A DNA stretch of 64,000 bases, from contig CM066033.1 in the NCBI GenBank assembly GCA_033557465.1, forward strand, positions 380,563,289 through 380,627,288, in the 5' to 3' direction. Made by a program: the position numbers and the translations under genes. Shown in pieces: positions 10,507 through 22,100 of the stretch. Below the pieces are notes generated by a model that searched no databases, had not been told where the DNA came from, and saw nothing but the letters and a program-made list of their open reading frames with translations. Source of the DNA: Ichthyophis bannanicus. Taxonomy: Eukaryota; Chordata; Amphibia; Gymnophiona; Ichthyophiidae. Numbering within the stretch: position 1 is the stretch's first letter; each line of letters opens with the position of its first letter.

Positions 10507-10885
10507 CTGCTGCCGCTTCCGTGGCCGCCGCGGCAGAATCGAGTGTGCCGCGGGGCCCCCCCTGTGCCAGGCAGAGCCTGCCCTCCCCTGTATCAGCTCT
10601 CTCTTTCCAGCGGCAGTCACACGCGCCGGCTTTCAGAGCGCGAAGGGACTAGTTTCCCTTTCACGGCTCTGTTAAGCCCGCGGGGGCTGATGGGAGTTCC
10701 CATCAGCCCCCGCGGGCTTAACAGAGCAGCGAGGGAGAAACTCTCCCCTCGCGCTCTGAAAGCCGGCGCGTGTGACTGCCGCTGGAAAGAGAGAGCTGAT
10801 ACAGGGGAGGGCAGGTTCTGCCGGGCACAGGGGGGGCCCCGCGGCACACTCGATTCTGCCGCGGCGGCCCCGGAAGCGGCAGCAG
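10507..10885 (+). repeat. Near-perfect GC-rich palindrome in hAT copy 1
   Basis: Arms of about 190 bp are centred near 10696 (GCTGATGGGAGTTCCCATCAGC). The left arm (GAATCGAGTGTGCCGCGGGG, about 10537) is matched by the inverse near 10840. The DNA or RNA could form a long hairpin. Frames through it on both strands encode mirror peptides and are not genes. Confidence 0.93.
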
Positions 10886-11006
10886 ACAGCTTTTATAAAA
10901 AGAATTTTCATTTTACTTTTGGATCAGGATGTTTTTTGCACGGGGCCCCCTGAAACGCGGGGCCCTGTGCAAAAAACATTCTCGCTCAATGGATGGGCCG
11001 GCCCTG

Positions 11007-11384
11007 GAGCCTGCGCCAGAAGACGTACGAGAAGAGGCTTGACCTAAATATATGTGCCCTGCAGGAGAGGAGGGACAGGGGAGATATGATACAGATGTTT
11101 AAATACTTAAAGAATATCAATAAACAAACAAACCTTTTTCAAAGACGGGGAAGCTGTAAACCTAGAGGGCATAAAATGAAGCTGCAAGGAGGTAAACTTA
11201 AAAGCAACATTAGGAAATACTTTTTCACTGAAAGGGTCGTAGATGCTTGGAATGCCCTCCCGATGGAAGTGGTGGGGGCAAATACAGTGACAGAATTCAA
11301 AATGGCATGGGACAGACACAGTGGATCCCTTTATAACAGGATAAAATCAAAATAAACATAACTATTTCTTATACCTCAACAAAA
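11007..11384 (+). pseudogene. CR1 LINE, piece 3: ORF2 C-terminus and start of 3'UTR
   Basis: After the 8-bp duplication the CR1 ORF2 C-terminal region runs open to a stop at 11353-11355. It includes YEKRLDLNICALQERRDRG, MIQMFKYLKN, RKYFFTERVVDAWNALP and EFKMAWDRHSGSLYNRIKS. This is the standard CR1 C-terminus. Upstream residues in the same open stretch (10993-11006) belong to the hAT end. The following 30 bases, ending CTCAACAAAAAGAGGGG, match the 3'UTR of the antisense CR1 fragment at 55246-55680 and lead straight into the satellite. Confidence 0.92.
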
Positions 11385-12350
11385 AGAGGGGTGACCTGCA
11401 CAGAGCGGTGGGTACACCCCTAAACAAAGACATACAGAGGGGTGACCTGCACAGAACAGTGGGTACACCCCTAAACAAAGACATAGAGAGGGGTGACCTG
11501 CACAGAGCGGTGGGTACAGGCCTAAACAAAGACATAGAGAGGGGTGACCTGCACAGAGCGGTAGGTACACCCCTAAACAAAGACATAGAGAGGGGTGACC
11601 TGCACAGAGCGGTGGGTACAGACCTAAACAAAGACATAGAGAGGGGTGACCTGCACAGAGCGGTGGATACAGGCCTAAACAAAGACATAGAGAGGGGTGA
11701 CCTGCACAGAACAGTGAGTACACCCCTAAACAAAGACATAGAGAGGGGTGATCTGCACAGAGCGGTGGGTACACCCTTAAACAAAGACATAGTGAGGGGT
11801 GATCTGCACAGAGCGGTGGGTACACCCCTAAACAAAGACATAGAGATAGGTGACCTGCACAAAGCGGTGGGTAGAGACCTAAACAAAGACATAGAGAGGG
11901 GTGACCTGCACAGAGCGGTGGGTACACCCCTGAACAAAGACATAGAGAGGGGTGACCTGCACAGAGCAGTGGGCACACCCCCTAAACAAAGACATAGAGA
12001 GGGGTGACCTGCACAGAGCGGTGGGTACAGGCCTAAACAAAGACAGAGATGGATGACTTGCACAGAGCGGTGGGTACAGGCCTAAACAAAGGCATAGAGA
12101 GGGGTGACCTGCACAGAACGGTAGGTACAGGCCTAAACAAAGACATAGAGAGGGATGACCTGCACAGAGCGGTGGGTACAGGCCTAAACAAAGACATAGA
12201 GAGGGATGACCTGCACAGAGCAGTGGGTACAGGCTTAAACAAAGACATAGAGAGGGGTGACCTGCACAGAGCGGTGGGTACAGGCCTAAACAAAGACAGA
12301 GAGGGATGACCTCCACAGAGTGGTGGGTACCGGCCTAAACAAAGACATAA
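11385..12350 (+). repeat. 51-bp satellite, block 1 (about 19 units)
   Basis: Tandem 51-bp units: AGAGGGGTGACCTGCACAGA, then GCGGTGGGTACA, then CCCC or GGCC, then TAAACAAAGACATAG. Two main variants alternate irregularly (CCCC and GGCC). Because 51 is divisible by 3 and the unit lacks stops, frames of about 200 codons appear on both strands, repeating 17 residues (GDLHRAVGTPLNKDIER on plus). Two units have lost 2 bases (near 12041 and 12291). The first unit is continuous with the CR1 3'UTR. The block ends where ERV1 inserts. Confidence 0.95.
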
Positions 12351-12888
12351 TGTGGCAGGCTATGGCCTATAGTAGTCTGCAAATATGAAAGACCTGTAAG
12401 TTAGGCCCTGATTCCAACCCACATCTTAGAAAGAACTAAAAATCTGTAAAAGTCTGTAAAAGTCTGAGAAAGCTGTTTTAAACTGCTTAATAAGGAGTCT
12501 TCATGCATACATAAATCTTTCATTATTCTCTTGTGTTCCTGATGATAGAAATGTTTCAATACCTGCATTCCTAGAGCTAGAAACGACCCTGCAGTAGAAT
12601 TGTATCAATACCTAGAAACTGTACCATTGTTAGAATAGCCTGGGAAGGGGGAGCAGGGTGCTAGGCCCAGAGAGGGTCCCTGATTGGACACGTGTAGCGG
12701 GCGTTGGGACCAATAGAAAGTTTGCATGTATCAAACTGAAAAGAAATGTATAAAATGAATATGTTTCTGTAAGAGCTTTGCTCAGTCCTTTTTGAAGCTT
12801 GACTATCTGAGCCTTGTGCACAATAAATTGGCTTGGATCCTTGAACTCACTCCTGGTATTATTTATTGCATGCTTATCAGCTGCTACA
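12351..12888 (+). repeat. 5' LTR of ERV1
   Basis: 538 bp, starting TGTGGCAGGC and ending GCTGCTACA. It holds a TATA box (TATAAAA, 12749-12755) and a polyadenylation signal (AATAAA, 12822-12827). Compared with the 3' LTR (30926-31452) it has a short tandem duplication of TCTGTAAAAG near 12445 and scattered substitutions. Confidence 0.93.
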
Positions 12889-12894
12889 TATTCT

Positions 12895-12913
12895 TGGTGC
12901 GTTGGCCAGGAAT
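12895..12913 (+). promoter_or_regulatory. Primer-binding site of ERV1, tRNA-Gly(UCC) type
   Basis: TGGTGCGTTGGCCAGGAAT lies 6 bases after the LTR end. It differs at one base from the ERV2 site, TGGTGCGTTGGCCGGGAAT. From the known vertebrate tRNA-Gly(UCC) 3' end (ATTCCCGGCCAACGCACCA) the complement matches the ERV2 site at 19 of 19 positions. Plus-strand reads only, so the tRNA identity is an inference from base complementarity. Confidence 0.8.
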
Positions 12914-13615
12914 GTGTGAGTAGTGTGATAGTATTCAAGTGAATATATCACGACTTCTCGCCTCAAAGGTTTGGTCCGGTTGGAACCGTGTCTGTCCGAC
13001 CGCAGGGGAAACCTCAGGCGCCGCCGGTCCTCTTGTATCGGAGAGGGTTCCGCCTTGCCTCGGCGGGCCACTGGGTCCAGCTGGCCAACACCTCCGAACC
13101 CGAGGGGAGTCCAGGATCCAACCCATGAACTGGTTTGGTATCGAGAACCGGATCCGGTGAATAGATAACCTTGGGCATTTGAGTCAGTGAAGCCAGGGGA
13201 AAGCCTTGCATGAGTATGCGAGACTGGGATAGTCAGTGAAGCCTGGGGAAAGCCTTGCATGAGTATGTGAGACAAATTTGGTATAGACTAACTGGGAACG
13301 TCTTGCATAAGTGCGCAAAGACGAGAGAGCCTGATCACCTCTCATAAGGGCGGTCCTAGAACGCTCCGCATAAGGGTTAGCGGAGCAGAAGCCACTGACC
13401 CTTTGGTTGGGATAGTCAGTTAGTCAGTAAAACCTTGGGCATTTGAAAAATAATTTCTTGTTGCTGGTATGAATGTTTGTGTGAATATAGACCAAGTGAG
13501 AGCGGACTCCTGAGTAGCGCAGTTCCTGGCCAGGCGACTGCGCCCAGGTCGCGAAAAGGAGGAAGCGTTTGGTGTTTGTCTCCCCCATTGTTCCGTTGTC
13601 CTTACTGTTTGTTGT
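12914..13615 (+). other. ERV1 leader (5' untranslated region), first part
   Basis: Non-coding leader parallel to 34009-34690 in ERV2, sharing blocks such as GGTTTGGTCCGGTTGGAACC, AGCCTGGGGAAAG and GGTCGCGAAAAGGAGGAAGC. It contains a short internal duplication: AGCCAGGGGAAAGCCTTGCA at 13191 and AGCCTGGGGAAAGCCTTGCA at 13237. Parallelism is lost shortly after TTACTGTTTGTTGT (about 13602-13615). Confidence 0.75.
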
Positions 13616-14520
13616 TTGTATCTGATTTTTGTTATCTGTTGAAACCGTGGGTTTCCCTTCTGGTATAATGTAAGATTATTCTGTTGGGTAATTTGTGAAA
13701 CAGTTTACCGATTAAGGAATAGTACTAAGAAAAGAAGAAATAAGAAGGAAAAACCAACTCAGGAGTCACTTTTAAGTACAAAGACAGCTGTCTCACTAAT
13801 TTCAGTTTTTTTTCCAGCACAGCAGTGAGTCTCTAGCAAGCAGAGAGAGAAGGGGTGTGTTTTTCATACAGCCCTTAGAAAGGAATGTTTAGTATCTTTT
13901 AACCCTTTGAAGGCTTATTTTCAATTCTTAATCCACATTCTGCAGCTGGGTTAATTTGTGCTTATTTCAGGAAAATTGTACCTGTTTTATTCAATATGTT
14001 TTAATAGTGATGTTCCTTCTGCTATGGTCATGTATTATATATCATTTGGTAGGAATGTTTAGTCAGAATTTTGGATTCCGACAGTTTTGGGCTCAGCCTG
14101 GAAAGGGTTACGTTCTTATTAACCCCTTTCGAGTTCCTCAACTGTTCTTGTACGGACCAAGTGAGGAGGATTCTGTAGAGCTATAGGTATAATGCATTTG
14201 TGGGCTTAACCTTGTCTTGTGTTTTTTTATGTTCCAGTCTTCAGCAAACACTGTAATGGTCCAAACAGAAATGATAGAGAAATTAAGGAAACTGCTTTTG
14301 TTTTTCCTTTGACCTTCGAAGTAGAGGTTCAGAACCCTTACAGGACTATGAAGCATCCCGAGCCAGTAGTTACCAGATCGCGATTTGAAAGTGATTTAAA
14401 TCCTGAGTGAATGAGGAGTTAATCGTGCTTGAATTCTAATTCCTGATATACTGCGGCAAGCACCTCATAGAGGACATACTTATTGTTAAAAAAAAAAAAA
14501 GAAGAAAAAGAGGTGTACAT
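13616..14520 (+). other. Unassigned segment inside ERV1 leader, left of the long LTR
   Basis: This has no counterpart in ERV2. It includes a 76-codon frame (13956-14186) with a hydrophobic span (VLIVMFLLLWSCIIYHLVG) followed by FRQFWAQPGKGYVLINPFRV, and a 63-codon frame (14219-14410) ending SRFESDLNPE. Three splice-acceptor-like runs occur (TTTTTTTTCCAG at 13807-13818, TTATTTCAG near 13970, TTATGTTCCAG near 14236). A purine run (14488-14512) precedes the LTR start. I recognise no family. It may be the 3' part of another retroelement, ahead of its 3' LTR, or a piece of captured DNA. Confidence 0.4.
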
Positions 14521-14676
14521 TGTGACAAGGCAGAGGGTTTAAAACCTAGAAATAAGGCTTTAAAACAGTTTCTTTCCTCAGAAGCTGGCAGTAAAACAGG
14601 TCAGGAAAGGGTTAAAGCTCTAGCCCAGAAAGGTTCTCTGTACAAGAGAACCCAGAGAGAGCTACTCCCCAGCTCC

Positions 14677-15639
14677 ATGACAACCCAGGGAGCTGACGTA
14701 GGAGAGAAAGGGGCGGAGTCAAAGCTGATAGGGCAGCCCCGTTCACTTAACCAGGAAGGAACAGTTAGTGAGAGGATGGAGACGGAGACTGGGACAGAGG
14801 CAGAGAAGTGGAGGGAAGTTCGAGGTTCAGCTTCAGTTGGAGATTCAGACTCTGATTTGAATCAAAGCAGAAAGCTGAGGACCGGAGGAAGCAGGAAAAG
14901 GAGCTGTCATTACCCGGACAGCACAAGGTGATTGCAGAGTGGCCAGCCAGATGGCAGAGAGTCAGAGAGGTCTCTGGAGAGGCGTCTGGAAAAGCTTCCA
15001 GGAAGGAACTACCTCAGGACAAGCAAAAAGGAGAAACAGGTTAGAAGTTACTTTAAACCTGGGGAGCAGAGTTTGGAAACTTTGCCCAGAAGAGACAGAA
15101 GTACTTCCCTGGAGTCTTCTTTAGAAGCTACAGTCACAAGTGGGAGGTTGGGCAGAAGGAAAGTGCCATTTGTAAAGCTGCAAAGACATTCCCAAGGCAG
15201 ACAGCGTGTCAGGAGCTCCAGTTCTGAGTACAGCCCAGCTGCTTGTAAGCATTCAGCTAATTGCAGGCTACAGAGCAGAATGTTAGAGTCAGACCCTGCT
15301 GAGCAACTTGCTATACAGGAGCTAGTGAAGCAGTACCAAGACAAATATTTACCTCCTAACCAAAGTGTGAATCTTAGACATGCCAGGAGAAAGGTGAGCC
15401 CTTTTAATACTGTTTTTAAGGGGGCTGGTAATTCTAAATCCTTGCCTGTACTCAGAAGGTTAAATGCTACTAAGTGGAAGCAGCTTAATGCACTCGTAGA
15501 GCAGTGGAAGTCTGTGGACTTACCTAAACCTAAATATAAGGACATATCAGATTCTGAAGTGGAGCCGATGCAAACTGAAGCACCTCTATTAGAAGACAGT
15601 TGTTCTGATATGGAATGTGGTTTCTGCCGGAGAGAGTGA
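14677..15639 (+). pseudogene. LTR-resident frame of 320 codons with one internal TGA, function unknown
   Basis: ATG at 14677 opens a frame read to TGA at 15637-15639, broken once by TGA at 14929-14931, which leaves 84 and 235 codons in the same frame. I do not recognise it. The first third is Glu/Ser-rich. The middle is strongly basic and Ser/Arg-rich (KLQRHSQGRQRVRSSSSEYS). The C-terminal third is better structured: LAIQELVKQYQDKYLPP, then RLNATKWKQLNALVEQWKS and an acidic tail ending in Cys residues (DSCSDMECGFC). Its position between the LTR start and the TATA-like box recalls retroviral genes that extend into U3. A fragment of a captured gag-like gene is possible too. It has no signal peptide or membrane span. 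Confidence 0.5.
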
Positions 15640-16285
15640 AAAGCTGAAAAATATTTCTAGTAATAAGTGCTGAGAAAGCTTAATTGTTTTATTTAAGTTT
15701 TATATGGAGAAAGGCAGCGCTCTGCCTTAGTGAAAGCTCAATACTCATTATGCAGCTGTGAAAGTAAATGCAACGCTGTGAAGTTTCCTTTGTTTGGACC
15801 TAGTACCTGAAAGCAATACTTGTACTTGGAAAAGCAGTCTATTTAAAAGCTGGGAAAGAAGTTTAAGAAGCTATTTGTGTTTGAAACAATTGCCTGAGAA
15901 GTATCAGGAAGACTTTGTTACCATTCATTCTTTATTTGGCACAAAAAGTACTAACATCTTGTTTCTGTGTTTGGGGAAGTAGTTATATGAAAAGTTCCTG
16001 TGCGACAATAAACTTATGGTTACCCCCTTTAACCTTGGCTGTGGTTTACTTGGCCACCAACTACACAGATACCAGGCTGCAGCATTTACAAGGTCTTTAT
16101 AAATATTGTGGAGTTCCGGTGGCATGGTGGGCTAGGGAAGACGTGTTTTTCCTAGCTCCGGAGCCCGCTCCTCCCCCATCAGCCTTTTTCGTTTTCCCGT
16201 AGCAAATCTTAATCGGGGGAGGTAGCCCTCACCTGGTAGCGTACTTGCAGGAAGCAGGGGCACTGATTTTGGAGTCGGAGAGGCT

Positions 16286-17092
16286 ATGGCCACGAAATCT
16301 GCCCGGAAAGAAAAACCCCGCGGTGCCGAAGCAAAGATGGCCGAGAGTGGAGCGGAGGGCCAGATCCTACCTGCACATGGCTTGGTGGTAGCGGAGGTGT
16401 CTAAAGCCGTGGTGCTGGCTCTGGAGGATCGTCTTGGAGGACTTGCTGCCCAGATGAGCACGGTGGTGCAAGCTGTCGCGGATTTTAATGGACGTGTGGA
16501 GCGGGCTGAACAACGTATAAGTACGTTGGAAGATGGCCGTGACCAAGTCTCCGCTCGGATCCACAAGCTGGAGGAACAGTTGACAAAGCAGGCTGAGAAG
16601 CTAGAAGACCTCGAAAACAGGAGCCGCCGCAATAACCTGCGGTTCATCGGCATAGCGGAGTCGGTGAGGGAGGTTGACTTGCGCTGCTACCTGGAAAAAT
16701 GGATCCCCGATCATCTACCGATAGCCGACGGACTGGGAGAGATCGTCCTGGAGCGGGCTCATCGGCTGGGTCCCTACCGTGAAAGCGATAATCGACCGAG
16801 AGCCGTCATAGCCAGATTCCTTAATGCTGCCCAGAAGGAGGGAGTCCTTCGGGCGGCTCGGCAGCAGCGCCGCGGTGGAAGTGGCGCCAACACTCTCCTC
16901 ATCTTTCAAGATTACTCTGCCGGAGTTTCTATGCGCCGGAGAGCTTATAAGGAAGTTTGCAGCCTGCTCGTGGAGAGGGGCCTTCGTTTCACGCTGGCCT
17001 ATCCTGCCCGCCTGAGAGTGGACTGTGACGGGGGGCAGAGGCTGTTCTCATCCCCCGAGGAAGCCATGGCGTACTGCCAACAGCGAGGTTGA
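16286..17092 (+). CDS. L1/Tx1-type ORF1 protein (RNA-binding chaperone)
   Basis: An intact 268-codon frame from ATG 16286. ORF1p trimerises through a coiled coil and packages the LINE RNA. Visible parts are a basic N-terminus (MATKSARKEKPRG), a heptad-patterned coiled coil at residues about 50-110 (RISTLEDGRDQVSARIHKLE), the RRM-start signature LENRSRRNNLRFIGI at about 112-126, and a C-terminal domain with RPRAVIARFLNAAQKEGVLR (about 173-192) and a SPEEA stretch near the end. The length is a little below the 300-340 residues of mammalian ORF1p. The frame ends at TGA 17090-17092, 2 kb before the endonuclease, an unusually long gap. There are no internal stops, so the protein may be intact. Confidence 0.9.
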   Translation: MATKSARKEKPRGAEAKMAESGAEGQILPAHGLVVAEVSKAVVLALEDRLGGLAAQMSTVVQAVADFNGRVERAEQRISTLEDGRDQVSARIHKLEEQLTKQAEKLEDLENRSRRNNLRFIGIAESVREVDLRCYLEKWIPDHLPIADGLGEIVLERAHRLGPYRESDNRPRAVIARFLNAAQKEGVLRAARQQRRGGSGANTLLIFQDYSAGVSMRRRAYKEVCSLLVERGLRFTLAYPARLRVDCDGGQRLFSSPEEAMAYCQQRG

Positions 17093-19117
17093 TAGCGTCG
17101 GCCCTCACCTGGTTTGGATGGATTGTGCTTCAGCTGGCTGTGGACTTGATCCGTACCCTGTGAGCGTGAGGACTTTGGCAGATCCGCTCTTGGGACGGCG
17201 AATGGACCCGGGTCCTGTTTGGATCCCAATGGTTTCCTTGCTCTGCCTGTTTTGCTTGTTTGCAATATGTTTGGCTGTTCTTGTTAGTGTCTGCTTTATT
17301 CAATGGGGATTGTGGATCCTTGGCTGGGTGGGGGAGGTGGGCAGGAGGGCCATCGGCAGGTATGTCAAGGGGTGCTGCATTGGTTTGTGTCTTAATGGTG
17401 GAAGTGGGGACAGAAAGCAAGTTCCCTGGTGAGGCCGGGGGAAATTTCACCCTTGGATGTTTCCCCTGCAGCGGGTGCCGGTCTATACTTGGGCTGCCTG
17501 TGGTGGGGCGCGGCCGAGCCGCCCTCTGCCTGTATTTCGCGGTGGGGTGACACCTGCTATGCTTGCCTTTCGGGCGCTCCGATGTTACCTCGGACCGGGT
17601 TGCAGTCTACTGCCTTGATGGTTTGCTCCCGGTGCCTCTCTTCCTCTGGGGAGAGACTGCCGAGTGGGACTTGCAACTGGTGGCCCCCCGTTGAGGTGGC
17701 GGCCTATCTGGTTGCTACTCCCACTAGCCCTTTTTGTAGTTATCAGCTTTTCCTCTAAGCTCAATGGTATGTCAGGGTGGGTGCAGTTTCCTGCCGGCTC
17801 CACATGATGACTATAGGCGCTTGATAATGCCTACTAACATCGGGGCCTCGACCTCCCCTCTGTCTTCACCTGCCAGTAATGGGTCCTTTTAGCGTCAAGC
17901 AGGCGCCATGTGACTGGGGCCTACTTCTCTGGTTTTCCCGCCTTTTGGCCTTCTCCTCTCCTTTCACCTGTCCTTTCATACTTGCTGGGGACACTTTCGG
18001 ACTCTCCTACATTTTCAGCTTTGAGCATCCCGTATCCCTGGAGTCTTTGGGTTGGTGGCTTCCCCGATTTCTCGCCTGACGTCCCCGCTGCCCGGAGTGT
18101 GTGTGCTGGCCTTACGTGCTGTCTCTGGGTGAGTTTTTCATTACAGTGACTCTGGGCGGCCACTGGCCCTCTTAGCGTATCTTTCTGAGTAAGGCTGTTG
18201 CTACTTTTCAGTGAAGGGGTCTCCGTGTTGCCTGTATGGGAGCCTCTCTAATTTCCTAAATTTTCTACTTTCTGGATTGCCCTTCTCTGTTTCTCTGTTC
18301 TCATTCACATTCCCATGCTGCTCCTGTCCCAGTCTCTTCCTGTTTATTCTCCTTTGAATGGGAGGCCTGCTGCGGCTGGGGAGCGGTCTGCATTGGTTGG
18401 GGGGACCTTGTACCTTCTCTGCCATGTGGGAAGTATGCTTCCTTTGATGTTTGTTCTCCAGGGGGGTGGGGGTGTCCTGGGGCTTTCTACTGCTCATGGA
18501 CATGGTTTACACGGTTGGACAGTGTTTGCGAGCGAGGGGCAAGTTGGCCAATGTTGGGCACAGGGGTTGGTGGCGTGGCCCGTTAGGTCCTAGCATGGCG
18601 GGTCAATACTGGGGGGGATGCTCTCTCCGCTAGTGAGGGGATAGAGACCTCCTATCTTTTTTCCTTTAATGTGTGCTTTTGTATTTACTCTCCTGATGGT
18701 CTCTTCTCCTCTGAAAGGGTTTATTGGGGCGCTGGGAAGACTTGCTGTAGTTTGTCGGGGAGGAGCGGGTGGGGCTGCATGCCCAAGAAGGGTAGGTGGG
18801 ACCAGGATGACTGTCTGTGGATGTGTGGATAGTTTGAATGGGGTTGAAGTTGGGGGAAGGTGGGTGGGGGGGATGGGGATGGGTGGGTGGGGGGGTCTGT
18901 TGGGTTTGGGGGGGGATGGGGGGGACGTTGAAGTGTGTCTGAGAGTGTGGGATGACTGTGTTCTGGAGAATGAGTGGGGACTGGTTTGTATGGGCTGGAT
19001 GATTGGCTCCTTGGTGTATCCCGCCTGGGTTGTCCTGGCGAGGGGCCCTTGGCTGGGGGGGCCCTTGTGCGTGTACGCAAAAGGTTCTATATCAGTGGTC
19101 TTCTGGTTTGAGGCGGT
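17093..19117 (+). other. L1/Tx1 inter-ORF spacer, about 2 kb
   Basis: No conserved protein frame is seen. Frames here are short, rich in Trp, Cys and Leu, and mutually contradictory between strands. 18820-18950 is a G-run tract (repeated GGGTGGGGGG) that could form G-quadruplexes on the plus strand. The spacer has no A/T-rich insertion signature or terminal repeats that would mark it as a later insertion, so I treat it as part of the element. Confidence 0.6.
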
Positions 19118-22100
19118 GTGGTAGCTAGGACCACGCGAATAGTTTCTTGGAATGTCTGCGGGCTGGGATCCCCGGTAAAGCGATACAAGGTTCTACAATA
19201 TTTGAGACGCCAGAGGGCGGATGTGGTTATGTTGCAGGAGACTCACCAATCGGAGGCGGAGCATCAGAAGTTGGGCTCGGGCCCTATCGCTCATGTGTAT
19301 GGTGCTCCTGCGGTGGGGAAGAAGCGGGGCGTCGCCATTCTTATTGGAAAGTCGGTTAGTTGGACCGAGGAGAAAGTAGTGTCGGATGTCGACGGCCGGT
19401 ATGTGGGGGTTTGGGGGAGCCTAGCTGGGAACAAGGTGTTGCTGTGCTCGGTTTATGGTCCGAATACCTATGATGCTCGTTTTTTTCAGAACCTCTCCCA
19501 GCTGCTGTTGGCGGCTAGCGGCTATCAGGTCATTATGGGTGGTGACTTTAATGAGGTCTTTGATGTTGGCCTGGACAGGTCTGGCATGTCGGGGAGTGGG
19601 AGTCGCCGGGGGCGACAGCGCTTGAGAGGTCTGTGTGAAGCCTTTGGCTTAGTTGATATTTGGAGGGTGTTGCACCCCGGAGACCGCGACTATACTCATA
19701 TGTCTAGGGCACATGGTACATGGTCACGTATTGACTACTTTTTGGTGGCAGACTCAGTCTTTACCTGGACCTCCCGGGCGGACATAGGCTCTCTTGTTAT
19801 ATCTGATCATGCATTAGTGATCCTGGAGCTGAGGGGGCCGGGCCGCTCGGCGGGCCGGTTGTGGAGATATCCCTTGGAGTTGTGTGGAGACGCTTCCTTT
19901 GAAGCATTCCTGCGACAGCGCTGGAAAGAGTATGAATCACAGAATGGGATGCCGGGTGTGTCTCCGGCTCTCCTGTGGGAGGCGGGGAAGGCGGTACTCC
20001 GTGGTGATATTATTAGCTATCTCAGTCAGCGACGTAAACGGATGGCTCAGCAGATACTTCAGCTGGAGCGGGACTTAGGTGCAGCGCGCCGAGCGGTGGC
20101 TGGTAACAAAACCGCGGTGGCTCGGCGCAGGCTCCGGGAGTTGCAGGCGGAGTTGGAGATGTTGCTTTCCTCGACGAGCCCAGAAATCGATGTTATATTA
20201 CCGGTATCGGCTGTCTCGCTTTGGGAATAAAGCTGGGAAATTGATGTCCTCGTTGCTGCGACCCGCCGGGGGTTCTAGGCAGATAGGGGCGATAAAGAAA
20301 ACGGATGGTACTATTACCCGTGATTCAGTTGAAATCGAGAAGGTCTTCACGGCCTTTTATCAGCGTCTTTACGCAAGTGATGGCGAGAAGGACGTAGAGG
20401 GGCGCCTCCTTCTTGAGCGGTGTGGGTTGCCGCGTCTCGCAGCTGAGCACTTAGAGGCCCTCAATCAACCTCTCTCTGGGCGAGAGATTCAGGCCGCTAT
20501 CCGGTCTTTGAAGAATGGGAAAGCTCCGGGGGTAGATGGATATCGCAGTGAATTTTACAAAGCACTGGGGGCTGCTGTGGTGCCTCCCTTGATAGGCTAC
20601 TTTGAGGACCTGATCCAGCGTGGCCATTTTCCGTTTGAAGCCAACAAGGCCTTGATAACTATTTTGCCCAAACCAGGGCGGGACCCCCTTCTGCCGAGTT
20701 CTTACCGTCCTATTTCATTACTCAACGTCGACCTTAAGTTGCTTGCTAAAATAATGGCGGACCGGTTGGCGCCCTACCTCCCTTTGTTGATCCATGGCGA
20801 TCAGGTGGGGTTTGTGCGCGGGCGTCAGGTTGCGTACAGCCTACAGAGGATTTTGTTGTCGCTAGGTGCGGGGCGCATATCCGGGGACCCCTCTCTTCTC
20901 ATTAGTTTTGATGCCGAGAAGGCTTTTGATCGGGTCAACTGGGGGTTTATGTACCAGGTCCTGGACGCAGTGGGGATTGGTGGGTTTTTCGTAGACGTGG
21001 TTCGTCTGCTCTATGCGCATCCTACTGGGGCGATCCTGATCAATGGGACTGTGTCGGCTGACTTTGCCATTCGGAAGGGCACTCGGCAGGGCTGCCCCCT
21101 CTCGCCCCTCCTTTTCGTTCTTTCGCTGGAGCCCCTTCTGACTCTCATCAGAACTTCTTCTCTCATTCGGGGGGTTCGGATGGGGGGTGAGGAGTTTCGT
21201 CTTGCTGCTTTCGCCGATGATTTGTTGGTTCATTTGGGGGATCCGGTGGCGGGTCTGCCCTGCTTAATCAAGCTTATTCAGGAATATGGGGAACCGTCCG
21301 GGCTTCGCCTTAACTTTGACAAATCAGAGGCGCTTTTCTTGGCCCCCGCGACGCATCCCGGGTGGCAGGGGCCCTTCCCTCTGCAGTGGGCGAAGGGACA
21401 CTTTAAGTACCTGGGCATCTGCCTGCCGGCACGGTTGGAGATCTTTACCAACTTAATGTCTCTAAAATTGTGAGGGAGGTGACGGCTTGTGTGGATCGGT
21501 GGAGTGACTTGCCACTGTCTCTGGGGGGTCGCGTCGCCCTCTGCAAGATGGCGATATTTCCGAAGATCCTTTACCCCCTACAGACCCTTCCGCTGTTTCT
21601 ACGACGAGTTGATATTCGGCAACTGGAGCGCCTCTTTAGCAGGCTCCTCTGGCGGGGACGGAGACCTCGGGTACGTCTGGCGATTTTGCAGCAACCTTGG
21701 GATTTGGGCGGGATGGGCTTCCCCGATATTCGGCGCTATAATGTGGCTTGTCTGCTGCGCTATGTCCGCGATTGGCTATGGGATTTGACCATCTGCTCCC
21801 CATTGGAGATGTGGGCTGCCGTGCTGGCACCTTTTCACTTGAGGTATCTGTTACATGCCCCGTCGCTTAAGACTGTCCCCTTGGACTTTCGGGAGTATCT
21901 TCTTAGGCCTATTCGACAGGCATGGCGCACTTTTTGTGCTGGGCGTCGGCTCTCCGCTTTGCACACTCCCTATCTACCTATTCGGGGCAACGCCGACTTT
22001 ATCCCAGGCCTGGGGCGCTCTCCTTTTCAGCTCTGGGAGTCCCTTGGGGTCGTGAATTTAGAACATGTGCTGAACGCTGAAGGGACTCTGTTGTCTTTCA

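Larger units (their letters stand above)
8034..11006 (+). mobile_element. Non-autonomous hAT-type element with minisatellite and giant palindrome (hAT copy 1)
   Basis: A 2973-bp insertion flanked by a perfect 8-bp duplication GAGCCTGC (8026-8033 and 11007-11014). Ends are CAGGGGCGGCCC and GGGCCGGCCCTG, an 11-of-12 terminal inverted match starting CAG, as in hAT elements. There is no transposase frame. Contents in order: an A/T-rich part with repeated TTTGCATAA (8085-8125), unstructured sequence to about 9050, a C-rich minisatellite, a large palindrome and a short A/T tract. The same internal sequence recurs inverted at 26017-28474, and related architecture is at 56690-60154. Confidence 0.85.

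Noticed and set aside
10381..11047. Several frames on both strands around 10381-11047
   Set aside because: They run through the palindrome, so each has a mirror partner with nearly the same peptide. No coding signal.
13956..14186. A host exon
   Set aside because: A splice-acceptor-like run precedes it, but there is no matching donor, no second exon in frame and no recognisable domain. Kept only as part of an unassigned segment.
17093..19117. A missing or alternative gene in the L1 spacer
   Set aside because: Frames are short, conflict between strands, and lack recognisable domains or a consistent composition.
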